Positions 1 through 9,174 of a stretch of 64,000 bases of DNA are shown here, piece after piece. A program made the position numbers and the translations under genes. The notes beneath the pieces were generated by a model, which had not been told where the DNA came from, ran no database searches, and worked only from the letters and a program-made list of their open reading frames with translations. Within the stretch, counting starts at the first letter, position 1. Each line of letters starts with the position of its first letter. Origin of the DNA: an uncultured Holophagaceae bacterium (GTDB lineage Bacteria > Acidobacteriota > Holophagae > Holophagales > Holophagaceae); NCBI GenBank assembly GCA_903937385.1, contig CAIZZF010000005.1, positions 1 to 64,000 of the forward strand, read 5' to 3'.

Positions 1-2165
1 ACGTCGCTGCCGTGGAAGGCAAGCTGGCCACCCGCGCCGAAGCCACCAAGCATCAGGGTGACTTCCGCAAGATCGTCCAGGGCGTCAACGAGTGCCTTGA
101 CGCCGTCATCGGCCCCCTCAACGTGGCCGCCGGCTACGTGGACCGCATCTCCAAGGGCGACATCCCCCCCAAGATCACCGACAAGTACAACGGCGACTTC
201 AATGAGATCAAGAACAACCTGAACCAGTGCGTGGACGCTGTGAACGCCCTCGTGGCCGACGCCAACATGCTCAACGTCGCTGCCGTGGAAGGCAAGCTGG
301 CCACCCGCGCCGATGCCACCAAGCACCAGGGTGACTTCCGCAAGGTCGTGCAGGGTGTCAACGAGTGCCTCGATGCCGTCATCGGCCCCCTCAACGTGGC
401 CGCCGGCTACGTGGATCGCATCTCCAAGGGCGACATTCCCCCCAAGATCACCGACAAGTACAACGGCGACTTCAACGAGATCAAGAACAACCTCAACCAG
501 GCTGTGGATGCCGTGAACGCCCTCGTGGCGGACGCCGCCATGCTGAGTGTCGCCGCCGTGGAGGGCAAGCTGGCCACCCGCGCCGACGCCACCAAGCACC
601 AGGGCGATTTCCGCAAGATCGTGCAGGGTGTGGATGACTGCCTCGACGCCGTCATCGGGCCCCTCAACGTGGCCGCCGGCTACGTGGACCGCATCTCCAA
701 GGGCGACATCCCGGCCAAGATCACGGACAAGTACAACGGCGACTTCAACGTGCTCAAGAACAACCTCAACCAGTGCATCGACGCCGTGAACGCCCTCGTC
801 GGGGACGCCGGCATGCTGGCCAATGCCGGTGTGGAAGGCAAGCTCAAGACCCGCGCGGATGCCAGCAAGCACCAGGGTGACTTCCAGAAGGTGGTCCAGG
901 GCGTGAACGACACCCTTGATGCAGTCATCGGGCCCCTCAACGTGGCTGCCGGCTACATCGACCGCATCGGCAAGGGCGAGGTGCCCCCGAAGATCACCGA
1001 CGAGTACAACGGTGACTTCAACACCATCAAGAACAACATCAATGCCTGCGTCGACGGGCTCCAGGGCCTCGTCGAAGCCAACAATGTCATCCAGCTCATG
1101 AGCCAGAACGACTTCACCTCCCAGATCAAGGGCAACTACCAGGGCGTCTACGCCGAGCTGGGCAAGGCCATCAACGAGACCATCACCCAGATGCGCGAAG
1201 CGCTGATCCAGGTCCAGGAAGGAGCCATGGCCATTGCCTCGGCTTCGGGCGAGATCGCCATGGGCAACCAGGATCTCAGCAGCCGCACCGAAGAGCAGGC
1301 CGCGAACCTTGAAGAGACTGCCAGCGGCCTGGAGCAGATCACCAGCAACGTGAACCTGACCGCGGACAACGCCCAGTCGGCCAACCAGGAGGCCGTCAAG
1401 GCCCGCCAGGTGGCCCAGGACGGCGGCACCGCCGTCACCCAGGTCATCGCGGCCATGGAGTCCATCAACGAAAGCAGCGCCAAGATCAACGAGATCATTG
1501 GCGTGGTGGACGAGATCGCCTTCCAGACCAACCTGCTCGCGCTCAACGCGGCAGTGGAAGCGGCCCGGGCCGGGGAACAGGGTCGTGGCTTCGCGGTGGT
1601 CGCCGCCGAGGTCCGGAACCTGGCCAAGCGCAGTGCGGACGCGGCCAAGGAGATCAAGGTCCTGATCCGCGAGAGCGTGACCAAGTCCATGGACGGCAGC
1701 AAGGTGGCCGCCCACGCCGGGGAGACCATCCAGGAAGTGGTGGCCAATGTCCAGCGCGTGACCGCCCTCGTAGGCGAGATCGCGGGCGCCACGCAGGAGC
1801 AGAGCACCGGCCTCATCGAGCTCAACAAGGCCGTGGTCCAGATGGACGAAGTGACCCAGCAGAACGCCGCCCTGGTCGAACAGGCAGCAGCCGCGGCGGA
1901 GACCCTGGACAGCCAGGCCCACACCCTGGCCGAGGTGGTCTCGCGCTTCAAGACCGGCGCCGAGTCCCGCCGCACCGAGCCCGCCCGGGCGTCCAGCGCG
2001 GGCCATCCCGCGGCCCGACGCGCTCAGCAGCCCGCACGGAAGGCCATGGCCGCCGCCGGCGCCCGCAGTGCCGTCAAGGGCGCCTCGCTGCCCGAGCTGG
2101 GGACCACCAAGAAGCCCGTGGCCACCCCCAAGAGTGACGACGATGGGCAGTGGGAATCCTTCTGA
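1..2165 (+). CDS. methyl-accepting chemotaxis protein with tandem HAMP-like repeats (5' partial)
   Basis: This is a chemoreceptor that would control CheA kinase activity from the encoded cluster downstream. The reading frame is open at the left edge, because codon 2 of the window (positions 3-5) continues the repeat pattern, so the true start lies outside. The visible part has four near-identical 91-residue HAMP-like units up to about position 1103, a short linker and an MCP signalling domain whose hairpin tip reads [20 protein letters not shown] (about 1520-1570). No membrane segment or ligand domain is visible, but these could lie upstream. The C-terminus is QWESF, which fits the x-[HFYW]-x-x-[HFYW] pentapeptide that tethers CheR and CheB in enteric receptors. 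cheW follows after 78 bases. Confidence 0.95.
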   Translation, partial: VAAVEGKLATRAEATKHQGDFRKIVQGVNECLDAVIGPLNVAAGYVDRISKGDIPPKITDKYNGDFNEIKNNLNQCVDAVNALVADANMLNVAAVEGKLATRADATKHQGDFRKVVQGVNECLDAVIGPLNVAAGYVDRISKGDIPPKITDKYNGDFNEIKNNLNQAVDAVNALVADAAMLSVAAVEGKLATRADATKHQGDFRKIVQGVDDCLDAVIGPLNVAAGYVDRISKGDIPAKITDKYNGDFNVLKNNLNQCIDAVNALVGDAGMLANAGVEGKLKTRADASKHQGDFQKVVQGVNDTLDAVIGPLNVAAGYIDRIGKGEVPPKITDEYNGDFNTIKNNINACVDGLQGLVEANNVIQLMSQNDFTSQIKGNYQGVYAELGKAINETITQMREALIQVQEGAMAIASASGEIAMGNQDLSSRTEEQAANLEETASGLEQITSNVNLTADNAQSANQEAVKARQVAQDGGTAVTQVIAAMESINESSAKINEIIGVVDEIAFQTNLLALNAAVEAARAGEQGRGFAVVAAEVRNLAKRSADAAKEIKVLIRESVTKSMDGSKVAAHAGETIQEVVANVQRVTALVGEIAGATQEQSTGLIELNKAVVQMDEVTQQNAALVEQAAAAAETLDSQAHTLAEVVSRFKTGAESRRTEPARASSAGHPAARRAQQPARKAMAAAGARSAVKGASLPELGTTKKPVATPKSDDDGQWESF
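12..1103 (+). repeat. four tandem 273-bp repeats encoding HAMP-like units
   Basis: The motif starting VEGKLATRA recurs at 12, 285, 558 and 831, exactly 273 bases (91 codons) apart. Each unit carries the pair [20 protein letters not shown] and [10 protein letters not shown], typical of HAMP helices AS1 and AS2. The first three units are very similar at the nucleotide level and the fourth diverges before the signalling domain. The array continues past the left edge, so the copy number is a minimum. Confidence 0.9.
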
Positions 2166-2243
2166 TCCCCTCGCCCTCGAACACGCACTCTCGTGAACTG
2201 ACCACCCTTCCAGTCCCCAACAAGGACCCCTTCGGAGAACACC

Positions 2244-2744
2244 ATGGCTACCACTGAAGCCAGTTCCCAGGCGCTCCAGCAGGTGTTGTGCTTCGCCCTC
2301 GCGGGCGAAGCCTACGCCCTGCCGATCCTGAAAGTCCGGGAGATCCAGGCCCAGGCCACCATCACCCGGATCCCCAAGGCGCCGCCCTACATGCCCGGCG
2401 TCATCAACCTGCGGGGCGCCATCGTCCCGATTCTCGAGCTGCGCCACCGCTTCTCTCTGGGGGCGGCACCCGAGGACACCCGGCCGGTGATCGTGATCGT
2501 CGAGGTCCAGGGCCGGACCGTCGGCATCCGGGTGGACTCGGTGTCCGATGTGCTCGACCTGGATCCCGGCTCCATCCGCCCCGCGCCAGAGCTGGGCACG
2601 CAGACCGCCCTGGGCCGCGAGTTCATCGCCGGCCTCGCGACCCTCCCGGGGTCTGCAGGCACCGACTCCATGCTCATCCTGCTTGACCTGGACCGCCTGC
2701 TCACAGACAACGAGCTCGTGGCCCTCGAATCCGCGACGACCTGA
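2244..2744 (+). CDS. cheW: chemotaxis coupling protein CheW
   Basis: A 166-residue single-domain CheW that bridges chemoreceptors and CheA. The SH3-like core is recognisable from VLCFALAGEAYALPILKVRE near the N-terminus, the PYMPGVINLRGAIVPILELR segment and the V-x-D-x-V-x-D-V-L-x-L stretch in the second half. The ATG at 2244 is chosen because it begins a complete domain. The upstream Shine-Dalgarno is weak. It sits between the receptor and the STAS gene in the same transcript. Confidence 0.95.
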   Translation: MATTEASSQALQQVLCFALAGEAYALPILKVREIQAQATITRIPKAPPYMPGVINLRGAIVPILELRHRFSLGAAPEDTRPVIVIVEVQGRTVGIRVDSVSDVLDLDPGSIRPAPELGTQTALGREFIAGLATLPGSAGTDSMLILLDLDRLLTDNELVALESATT

Positions 2745-2748
2745 TCCC

Positions 2749-3051
2749 ATGACCAAGAAACCGGCTGCCTCTCCCAAGTCGCTTGCCCTTGAGGGCGACC
2801 TGGATGTCTTCTCCGTTCACCAGCAGTGGGAGCAGGCGCAGCCCCTGATGGCCGCGGACTCGGGCACCGTCGAGGTGGATCTCTCCGGCATCGGGGACAT
2901 GGACCTCTCCGGCCTCCAGCTGCTCAGCGTCATGGACCGCGACCTCCGGGCCCGCGGCGTCGAGCTGAAGCTGACCGGCATCAAGGACGAGTGGAAGGCC
3001 CGCTTCCTCCCCCTGGGAATGGCAGGCTTGTTCGGCGGAGACCATCCATGA
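2749..3051 (+). CDS. STAS-domain protein in chemotaxis operon
   Basis: A 100-residue protein made of one STAS (anti-anti-sigma type) domain. The characteristic DLSGIGDMDLSGLQLL segment keeps a serine where SpoIIAA-like proteins are phosphorylated. The ATG at 2749 lies four bases after the cheW stop, and its stop codon overlaps the next start (ATGA at 3048-3051), so it belongs to the operon. STAS proteins in chemosensory clusters are known from several phyla, but the partner here is unknown. A role as a phosphorylatable adaptor is inferred. Confidence 0.85.
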   Translation: MTKKPAASPKSLALEGDLDVFSVHQQWEQAQPLMAADSGTVEVDLSGIGDMDLSGLQLLSVMDRDLRARGVELKLTGIKDEWKARFLPLGMAGLFGGDHP

Positions 3052-4115
3052 GCCGATGGTTCTCCAGCAGCGCCGCCTCGGGGCCCACCACCGACTCGGT
3101 CCCGTCTCTGACGGCGCCGGTCGGGGTGCCCCGGGTGGCCCTGCTCCGCATGGCTACCCGCGAAGCGGACATGCTGGAAAGCCAGGTGAACTTCCTGAAG
3201 CCAGAGCTGCTCCAGGCCGACAACCTGGTCGGCGAGGCCGCCCGCACCCTGGGCGAAGCCCTGCGGACTCTGGACCGCAGCGTGCAACACCAGCATCATC
3301 TGGCCTCTGAAATCCAGGTCGCCATGGCGGTCAGTATCGAGGGCGGCAGCAGCGGCGGCTTCGATGCCGTGAGCACGTCCATCATGGGTACCCTCGACGG
3401 CTTCGTGGTGAGCATGATGGACATCTCCAAGTCGTCCATGCAGCTGGTGGCCGAGGTCGAGGACATCCGGAAGCGCTCTGAGCAGATGGAGAACATGCTG
3501 GGCGAGCTGGCCGAGATCGCCGGCCGGACCCACCTGCTCTCCCTCAACGCCAACATTGAAGCGGCCCACGCCCGCAAGTTCGGCGCGGGCTTCGCCGTGG
3601 TGGCAGGCGAGGTCTCCAAGCTGGCCGACCGCAGCACCAGCCTCAGCGCCACCATCCAGGAGCAGATCAGCGGCACCCGCATGGCCCTGGAGCGCACGGA
3701 CTCCCACGTGCAGTCCATCGCCAGCAAGGATCTCAACATCGCCATCGCCTCCAAGGGCGAGTCCCTCCGACTGGTCCAGGCCCTGGAGGCCAGCAACCAG
3801 CGGGTGAAGGTGCTGGTCGGTGAGCTCGAGGCCAATGCCCGCATCATCGAAGACCAGGTCGGCCACGTGGTGCGCAGCCTGCAGTTCGAGGACCTCGTGC
3901 ACCAGACCCTGCAGGCCTGCCTGCGGGAGCTCGACAACCTCCTGGCCCAGGCGCTGGCCTGGCGCGCCTTCCAGCAGGCCCTGACTGCCGGGGGCCCGGA
4001 AGCTGCCGCCCTGGCCGAGTTGGACAACACCCTCGAGGGCATCGAAGCCAACCGGGTGCGCTTCAGCGCGGTGAAGAGCGACTCGCTCGCCGCCGGCGAT
4101 GTAGACCTTTTCTGA
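3048..4115 (+). CDS. soluble MCP-like protein with CheZ-like C-terminal motif
   Basis: A 355-residue cytoplasmic protein starting at the ATG overlapping the STAS stop. It has no signal peptide or membrane segment. Residues about 155-205 match an MCP hairpin tip (AGRTHLLSLNANIEAAHARK, then GFAVVAGEVSKLADRS), somewhat divergent from the consensus. The C-terminal helix contains QFEDLVHQ, with Asp282 and Gln286 spaced like the DxxxQ pair of CheZ phosphatases. It lies immediately upstream of cheY. It may be a soluble receptor, a CheY-P phosphatase, or both. The phosphatase idea is inference from the motif and the absence of cheZ, cheC or cheX in the window. Confidence 0.85.
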   Translation: MSRWFSSSAASGPTTDSVPSLTAPVGVPRVALLRMATREADMLESQVNFLKPELLQADNLVGEAARTLGEALRTLDRSVQHQHHLASEIQVAMAVSIEGGSSGGFDAVSTSIMGTLDGFVVSMMDISKSSMQLVAEVEDIRKRSEQMENMLGELAEIAGRTHLLSLNANIEAAHARKFGAGFAVVAGEVSKLADRSTSLSATIQEQISGTRMALERTDSHVQSIASKDLNIAIASKGESLRLVQALEASNQRVKVLVGELEANARIIEDQVGHVVRSLQFEDLVHQTLQACLRELDNLLAQALAWRAFQQALTAGGPEAAALAELDNTLEGIEANRVRFSAVKSDSLAAGDVDLF

Positions 4116-4130
4116 CCAGGAGCCGAAACG

Positions 4131-4493
4131 ATGAGCCCATGCATCCTCACGGTCGACGACTCGAGCACGATGCGCCAGATGATCACCTTCACGCTCAAGA
4201 GCGCGAACTTCGAGGTCGTCGAGGCGGGCGATGGGGTCGAGGCCCTGGAGGTCGCTCCGGGCAAGAAGCTGTCCCTCATCATCACTGACGTGAACATGCC
4301 GCGCATGGACGGCATCACCCTCGTGCAGCGGCTGCGCGCCCTCCCGGAGTTCAAGTTCACGCCCATCCTGGTGCTGACCACGGAATCGGACGCGAGCATG
4401 AAGATGAAGGGCAAGGAAGCTGGCGCCACGGGATGGATCGTCAAGCCCTTCAGCCCCGAGAAACTCCTTGAAGTGGTGAACAAAGTCATCTGA
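4131..4493 (+). CDS. cheY: chemotaxis response regulator CheY
   Basis: A 120-residue stand-alone receiver domain, presumably phosphorylated by the adjacent CheA to switch the output machinery. The acidic pair is Asp9/Asp10, the phosphoacceptor is Asp53 (ITDVNMPRMDG), the switch Thr is Thr83/84 and the conserved Lys is Lys105 in VKPF. A GGAG Shine-Dalgarno precedes the ATG. The start of cheA follows seven bases after the stop. Confidence 0.96.
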   Translation: MSPCILTVDDSSTMRQMITFTLKSANFEVVEAGDGVEALEVAPGKKLSLIITDVNMPRMDGITLVQRLRALPEFKFTPILVLTTESDASMKMKGKEAGATGWIVKPFSPEKLLEVVNKVI

Positions 4494-4500
4494 GGTTCCC

Positions 4501-6612
4501 GTGTCTGATCCCATGGCCCAATTCCGAACTGCCTTCTTCGAGGAGGCCACTGAGCTTGCGGACAGCATGGAGGCCACCCTGCTCTCCCTGGACCTGCAGG
4601 CCGTCGAGGTTGAGGACCTCCACACCCTGTTCCGGGCGGCGCACTCCATCAAGGGGAACGCCGGCACCTTCGGCTTTCCGGCCATCGCCTCCTTCACCCA
4701 CCAGCTGGAGAGCACCCTCGAACCCGTGCGCCAGGGCCAGCGGGCCATGACCTCAGACCTGCGGGAGCTGATCCTCCAGGGTGTGGACCTCATCCGCAGC
4801 CACCTGCACCACGCCCGCCACGACGAGCCCCTGCCCGAGAAAGAGCAGCAGGCCCAGACGCTCCTCGTGGTGAAGCTGAAGGAGGGCAAGGACGCGCCTG
4901 CCGCAGCCCCGGCCCCCGCCGCTGTGGAGGTCAAGGCCCCGCCCGCCGGCTCGAGCTCGGCCCATCGCGCCGGCACCGGCTTCAGCATCCGCTTCGAGGC
5001 GCCCCAGGACGCCTTCCGGCGCGGCGTGAACCTGGAGCGGCTCTTCCGCGACCTGGCCAAGCTGGGCACCATGCGCAGCTGGCCGGACCTCTCCCACCTG
5101 CCCGTCCTCGACCGCCTGGATCCCGAGGACTGCCACCTGGCCTGGGACATCCGGCTGGAGACCGCCCACCCGATGATGGATGTGGAAGAGGTCTTCGAGT
5201 TCGTGGCCGAAGGCGACAACCTGCGCATCCAGTCCCTGCCCGCCGAAGGCGCCGTCCCTCCCCTGGGCGACTACCTCCAGGTCGAGGCGAACGTCAGCCC
5301 CGCCGACATCCGCGAGGCCCTGGCCAAGCAGAAGCCCCTGGGCGAGATCCTGGTGGACATGGGCAAGGTCAAGCCCGAGGCCGTGGGCAAGGCCCTCGAG
5401 CAGCAGGCCAAGAAGCGCACCCAGTCCGAGGCCTCCACGGTCCGCGTGGCCACCGAGAAGATCGACCGCCTGGTGAACCTGGTGGGCGAGCTGGTCATCA
5501 CCCAGGCGATGCTGGCCCAGGCTTCCCTGCAGTCCAACTCCATGCAAGGCGAAGAACAGATGAACGCCGCCCTGCTCCAGCTCGACCGGCAGACCCGCGA
5601 GCTGCAGGAGCGCGTCATGGGCATCCGCATGGTGCCCGTGGACATGGTCTTCTCTCGCTTCCCGCGCATGGTCCACGAGCTGGGCCGCCAGCTGGGCAAG
5701 GACGTCGAGCTGACCATGGAAGGCCAGGCGACGGAGCTGGACAAGACCTTCATCGAGATGCTGGTGGATCCCCTGACCCACCTGGTCCGGAACTCCGTGG
5801 ACCACGGCATGGAAGAGAAGGAGTCCCGCCTTCAGTCCGGCAAGCCGACCATCGGCACCATCGCGCTCCGTGCCTCCAGCCGCGGCGGCCACATCTACAT
5901 CGAGATCAAGGACGACGGCCGGGGCCTGAACCGCGACAAGATCCTCCAGAAGGCCCTGGACCGGGGCATCCTCCCGCCCGGGTCCCACCCCTCGGATGAA
6001 GAGCTGCACCTGCTGATCTTCGAGCCGGGCTTCTCTACGGTCGAGCAGGTCTCGGATCTCTCGGGCCGCGGTGTGGGCATGGACGTGGTGCGCCAGAACG
6101 TGCGCGCCCTCGGCGGCCGCATCGAGGTGGAGAGCCAGATGGGCAAGGGCACCACGATCCGCCTGGTGCTGCCGCTCACCCTCGCCATCCTGGACGGCCT
6201 GACGGTGCGGGTCGCGGACGAGACCTACGTCTTCCCGCTGGCCTCGGTGCTGGAGAGCTTCCAGTGCAACGACGCCGACGTGCAGACCGTGAAGGGTGAC
6301 CGGGAAGTCATCAGCCTGCGCGGCGAGTTCATCCCCGTGGTGCGGCTCCAGCGCCTGCTGGCCCTGGGGTCCTGCCAGAACACCGGGCGGGCTCTGCTGG
6401 TGCTGGTGGAGTCCGAGGGCCGCCGCGCCGCCATGGCTGTGGACGAGCTGCTCGGCCAGCAGCAAGTGGTCATCAAGAGCCTGGAGACCCACTACAAGCG
6501 GGTCGAGGGCATCTCCGGCGCCACCATCCTGGGCGACGGCCGCGTGGCCCTCATCCTGGATGTATCCGGCCTCATGCGGCTGGAAGCTGGAGCGGCCACG
6601 GTGGAAGCATGA
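4501..6612 (+). CDS. cheA: chemotaxis histidine kinase CheA
   Basis: A 703-residue CheA. In order: an HPt (P1) domain with phosphorylatable His48 in AAHSIKGNAGTFGF; an alanine/proline linker; a substrate-domain-like segment around residues 155-250 (FRRGVNLERLFRDL...); a short LGEILVDMGKV helix segment; the P3 dimerisation helices from about residue 315; the ATPase domain with N-box LVRNSVDHGME (Asn431), DDGRGL and GRGVGMDVV; and a CheW-like P5 regulatory domain. The start is GTG at 4501; an in-frame ATG lies at 4513. The stop overlaps the cheR start. Confidence 0.96.
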   Translation: MSDPMAQFRTAFFEEATELADSMEATLLSLDLQAVEVEDLHTLFRAAHSIKGNAGTFGFPAIASFTHQLESTLEPVRQGQRAMTSDLRELILQGVDLIRSHLHHARHDEPLPEKEQQAQTLLVVKLKEGKDAPAAAPAPAAVEVKAPPAGSSSAHRAGTGFSIRFEAPQDAFRRGVNLERLFRDLAKLGTMRSWPDLSHLPVLDRLDPEDCHLAWDIRLETAHPMMDVEEVFEFVAEGDNLRIQSLPAEGAVPPLGDYLQVEANVSPADIREALAKQKPLGEILVDMGKVKPEAVGKALEQQAKKRTQSEASTVRVATEKIDRLVNLVGELVITQAMLAQASLQSNSMQGEEQMNAALLQLDRQTRELQERVMGIRMVPVDMVFSRFPRMVHELGRQLGKDVELTMEGQATELDKTFIEMLVDPLTHLVRNSVDHGMEEKESRLQSGKPTIGTIALRASSRGGHIYIEIKDDGRGLNRDKILQKALDRGILPPGSHPSDEELHLLIFEPGFSTVEQVSDLSGRGVGMDVVRQNVRALGGRIEVESQMGKGTTIRLVLPLTLAILDGLTVRVADETYVFPLASVLESFQCNDADVQTVKGDREVISLRGEFIPVVRLQRLLALGSCQNTGRALLVLVESEGRRAAMAVDELLGQQQVVIKSLETHYKRVEGISGATILGDGRVALILDVSGLMRLEAGAATVEA

Positions 6613-7475
6613 TTCGCCCGGCGGCCCCGATGGAACGGGATCCGCTGGCCCTGGACCGGGTGCCCCTGTCCCCGGCGACCTTCGACGCCCTGCGCAACCT
6701 GCTGCACGCCCACTCGGGCATCGCCCTGGCCCACCACAAGATCACCATGGTGCAGTCCCGCCTCGCCAAGCGGCTGCGGGCCCTGGGCCTCCGGTCCTAC
6801 GAGCAGTACCACGACCTCCTGCGCGATCCCCAGGCGGAGGAGTGGCCTGAGTTCGTCAACGCCCTCACCACCAACCTCACCAGCTTCTTCCGCGAGGGGC
6901 ACCACTTCACCCGGCTGGTCGAGCTCCTGAAGCCCGCCTACGCGGCCTCAAAGCGCATCCGCATCTGGAGCGCCGGCTGCTCCACCGGCGAGGAACCGTA
7001 CACCCTGGCCATGACCCTCACCAAGGCCTTCGGCGCCTCCGCCGCCATCCAGATCCTCGCCACGGACCTCGACACCGCCGTGCTGAACACCGCCTCCCGG
7101 GGCATCTATCCCATCGCGCGGGTGGAGAGCCTCGCCGACGAGTGGAAGCGCCTGGGCTTCCTGCGCGGCAAGGGCGAGCACCAGGACCAGGTGCGCATCC
7201 GCCCGGAGCTGCGGAAGCTCGTCACCTTCACGCAGATGAACCTGCTGGATGCCCAGTGGCCCCTGGAGGGCGGCCCCTTCCAGGCCATCTTCTGCCGCAA
7301 CGTGATGATCTACTTCGACAAGCCCACCCAGCGCGACCTGCTGCGGCGCTACCACGGGCTCCTGGAGCCGGAAGGCCTGCTCTTCGTGGGCCACTCCGAG
7401 TCCCTCCTGGACAACAGCCTGGGCTTCCAGTCCCTCGGGCAGACCATCTACCGGCGGAAGGGGGACCCGGCATGA
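6609..7475 (+). CDS. cheR: chemoreceptor glutamate methyltransferase CheR
   Basis: A 288-residue SAM-dependent methyltransferase that methylates receptor glutamates for adaptation. The N-terminal helical domain is followed by LTTNLTSFFREGHHF and the SAM-binding loop IWSAGCSTGEEPY. Further on, CRNVMIYFDKPTQ and GHSESL are typical of the CheR family. The ATG overlaps the cheA stop by four bases, and the cheR stop overlaps the cheD start in the same way. Its target is probably the MCP that opens the cluster, whose tail ends in QWESF. Confidence 0.96.
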   Translation: MIRPAAPMERDPLALDRVPLSPATFDALRNLLHAHSGIALAHHKITMVQSRLAKRLRALGLRSYEQYHDLLRDPQAEEWPEFVNALTTNLTSFFREGHHFTRLVELLKPAYAASKRIRIWSAGCSTGEEPYTLAMTLTKAFGASAAIQILATDLDTAVLNTASRGIYPIARVESLADEWKRLGFLRGKGEHQDQVRIRPELRKLVTFTQMNLLDAQWPLEGGPFQAIFCRNVMIYFDKPTQRDLLRRYHGLLEPEGLLFVGHSESLLDNSLGFQSLGQTIYRRKGDPA

Positions 7476-8083
7476 GTCCCTCCATTCCCATGGTGCATGG
7501 GCGGGCGTCGAAGTACCTCGACCGCCACTTCAACCGGCAGGCCATGAAGATCCTGCCGGGGGAGTTCTACGCCACGGACCAGGACGAGGTGATCGTGACC
7601 GTGCTGGGCAGCTGCGTGGCGGCCTGCCTGCTGGATCCCATCTCCATGGTGGGGGGCATGAACCACTTCATGCTGCCGGCCAAGCAGGGCGGAGCGGATC
7701 CGGACCGGTTCTTCGCGGCCCGCTACGGGGCGGCGGCCATGGAGTTCCTGATCAACAACCTGCTGCACCTGGGCGCCAAGCGGGACCGGCTGGTGGCCAA
7801 GGCCTTCGGCGGCGGCCGGGTGCTGCAGGGCATGACCACGGACATCGGCGGCCAGAACATCGACTTCGTGCGGCGGTTCCTGATGAACGAGGACATCCCC
7901 CTCTGGACCGAGGACATGGGGGGCATCTACCCCCGGAAGGTCTACTTCTTCCCCCACACGGGGCAGGTGCTCGTGAAGCGGATGGAGCGCACCCACAACG
8001 ACACGGTCATCACCCGCGAACTCAACTACCTCCATGAATTCGACCAAAACCCCATGGAGGGTGATGTGGAGCTGTTCTCATGA
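7472..8083 (+). CDS. cheD: chemoreceptor glutamine deamidase CheD
   Basis: A 203-residue CheD that deamidates receptor glutamines and in some species binds CheC. The catalytic Cys48 (VLGSCVAACL) and His65 (GGMNHFMLP) are present, along with the typical KAFGGGRVL segment. The ATG overlaps the cheR stop and the stop overlaps the cheB start. The 35-residue N-terminal extension before the first beta strand is a little longer than in minimal CheD proteins. Confidence 0.95.
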   Translation: MSPSIPMVHGRASKYLDRHFNRQAMKILPGEFYATDQDEVIVTVLGSCVAACLLDPISMVGGMNHFMLPAKQGGADPDRFFAARYGAAAMEFLINNLLHLGAKRDRLVAKAFGGGRVLQGMTTDIGGQNIDFVRRFLMNEDIPLWTEDMGGIYPRKVYFFPHTGQVLVKRMERTHNDTVITRELNYLHEFDQNPMEGDVELFS

Positions 8084-9135
8084 ACACAGAAAAGAAGCGG
8101 GTGCTCATCGTCGATGACAGCGCCCTGGTGCGCCAGGTGCTGAAGAACATCCTCACGCGGCACCCGAACCTGGAAGTCGTGGGGATCGCCAAAGATCCCT
8201 ACGAGGCCCGCGAGCGCGTCCGGGAGCTCAACCCGGATGTCCTCACCCTGGATGTCGAGATGCCTCGCATGGACGGCATCACCTTCCTGAGCAAGCTCAT
8301 GAAGGCCCATCCCATGCCCGTGGTGATGCTCTCCAGCCTCACAGCCAAGGGCACCTCCACGGCCCTGGACGCCCTGGACCTGGGCGCCATCGATGTCATC
8401 GGCAAGCCGGCCCTGGACCAGGCCACCGGCCTGGAGGCCATGGGCACCGAGATCGCCGAGACGGTCTACGCCGCCTCCCTGGCCCACGTCACCGGCCGGC
8501 GGGCCCCGGCCCATGACGCCAGCACGGCCCTGGCACCCCTCGCCCAGCGCGCGAGGGCCGGGCGCGCCCTCATCGCCATCGGCTCCAGCACCGGCGGCAC
8601 CGAGGCGCTGCGCCAGGTCTTCGAGGCCATCCCCGAGAACCTGCCTCCCATCGTCGTGGTGCAGCACATGCTCCCGGGCTTCACCGCGGCCTTCGCCGAG
8701 CGCCTGAACCGCAGCAGCCGGGCCCGGGTGAAGGTGGCCCAGGAGGGCGAGACCCTGAAGCCGGGCACGGTCTACCTCGCGCCCAACGACATCCACCTCA
8801 CGGTCGCCCGGGGCGGCGCGGGCATGGTGGCCGTGTTGGAGGGCCAGGAGCGGGTCTCCCGGCACCTGCCCTCGGTCGACGTCCTCTTCCACTCGGTCGC
8901 CGAGGCCTGCGGGTCCCACGCCATGGGGGTCATCCTCACCGGCATGGGCGAGGACGGTGCCCGGGGCCTGCTGCAGATGCGCCAGAAGGGCGCGCGCACC
9001 CTGGGCCAGGATGAGGCCAGCTGCGTGGTCTACGGCATGCCGCGCGTGGCCTACCTGCGCGGTGCCGTGGAGGAGCAGGCGCCCCTGGGCGCCATCCCCG
9101 GCCATCTCGTCGCCTGGTGCGGGCGCGAAGCCTGA
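8080..9135 (+). CDS. cheB: chemotaxis methylesterase/deamidase CheB
   Basis: A 351-residue response-regulator methylesterase that reverses CheR methylation. The receiver domain has phosphoacceptor Asp58 (LDVEMPRMDG). The C-terminal esterase has the catalytic triad Ser170 (GSSTGGTEA), His196 (VVQHMLPGF) and Asp292 (GMGEDGARG). It begins at an ATG overlapping the cheD stop. It closes the core adaptation set and is followed after 39 bases by the haem-type hybrid kinase. Confidence 0.96.
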   Translation: MNTEKKRVLIVDDSALVRQVLKNILTRHPNLEVVGIAKDPYEARERVRELNPDVLTLDVEMPRMDGITFLSKLMKAHPMPVVMLSSLTAKGTSTALDALDLGAIDVIGKPALDQATGLEAMGTEIAETVYAASLAHVTGRRAPAHDASTALAPLAQRARAGRALIAIGSSTGGTEALRQVFEAIPENLPPIVVVQHMLPGFTAAFAERLNRSSRARVKVAQEGETLKPGTVYLAPNDIHLTVARGGAGMVAVLEGQERVSRHLPSVDVLFHSVAEACGSHAMGVILTGMGEDGARGLLQMRQKGARTLGQDEASCVVYGMPRVAYLRGAVEEQAPLGAIPGHLVAWCGREA

Positions 9136-9174
9136 ACCCCTGAATCCGCCTCTGCCTTCCGGCCAGGACCCCCC

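Noticed and set aside
134-940. Minus-strand open frames repeating every 273 bases opposite the HAMP array
   Set aside because: They are the antisense of the repeat units and have the low-complexity composition of shadow frames in GC-rich DNA.
2817-6492. Long minus-strand open frames opposite cheW to cheA
   Set aside because: They have no domain, start site or composition typical of proteins, and the plus strand is fully explained by chemotaxis genes.
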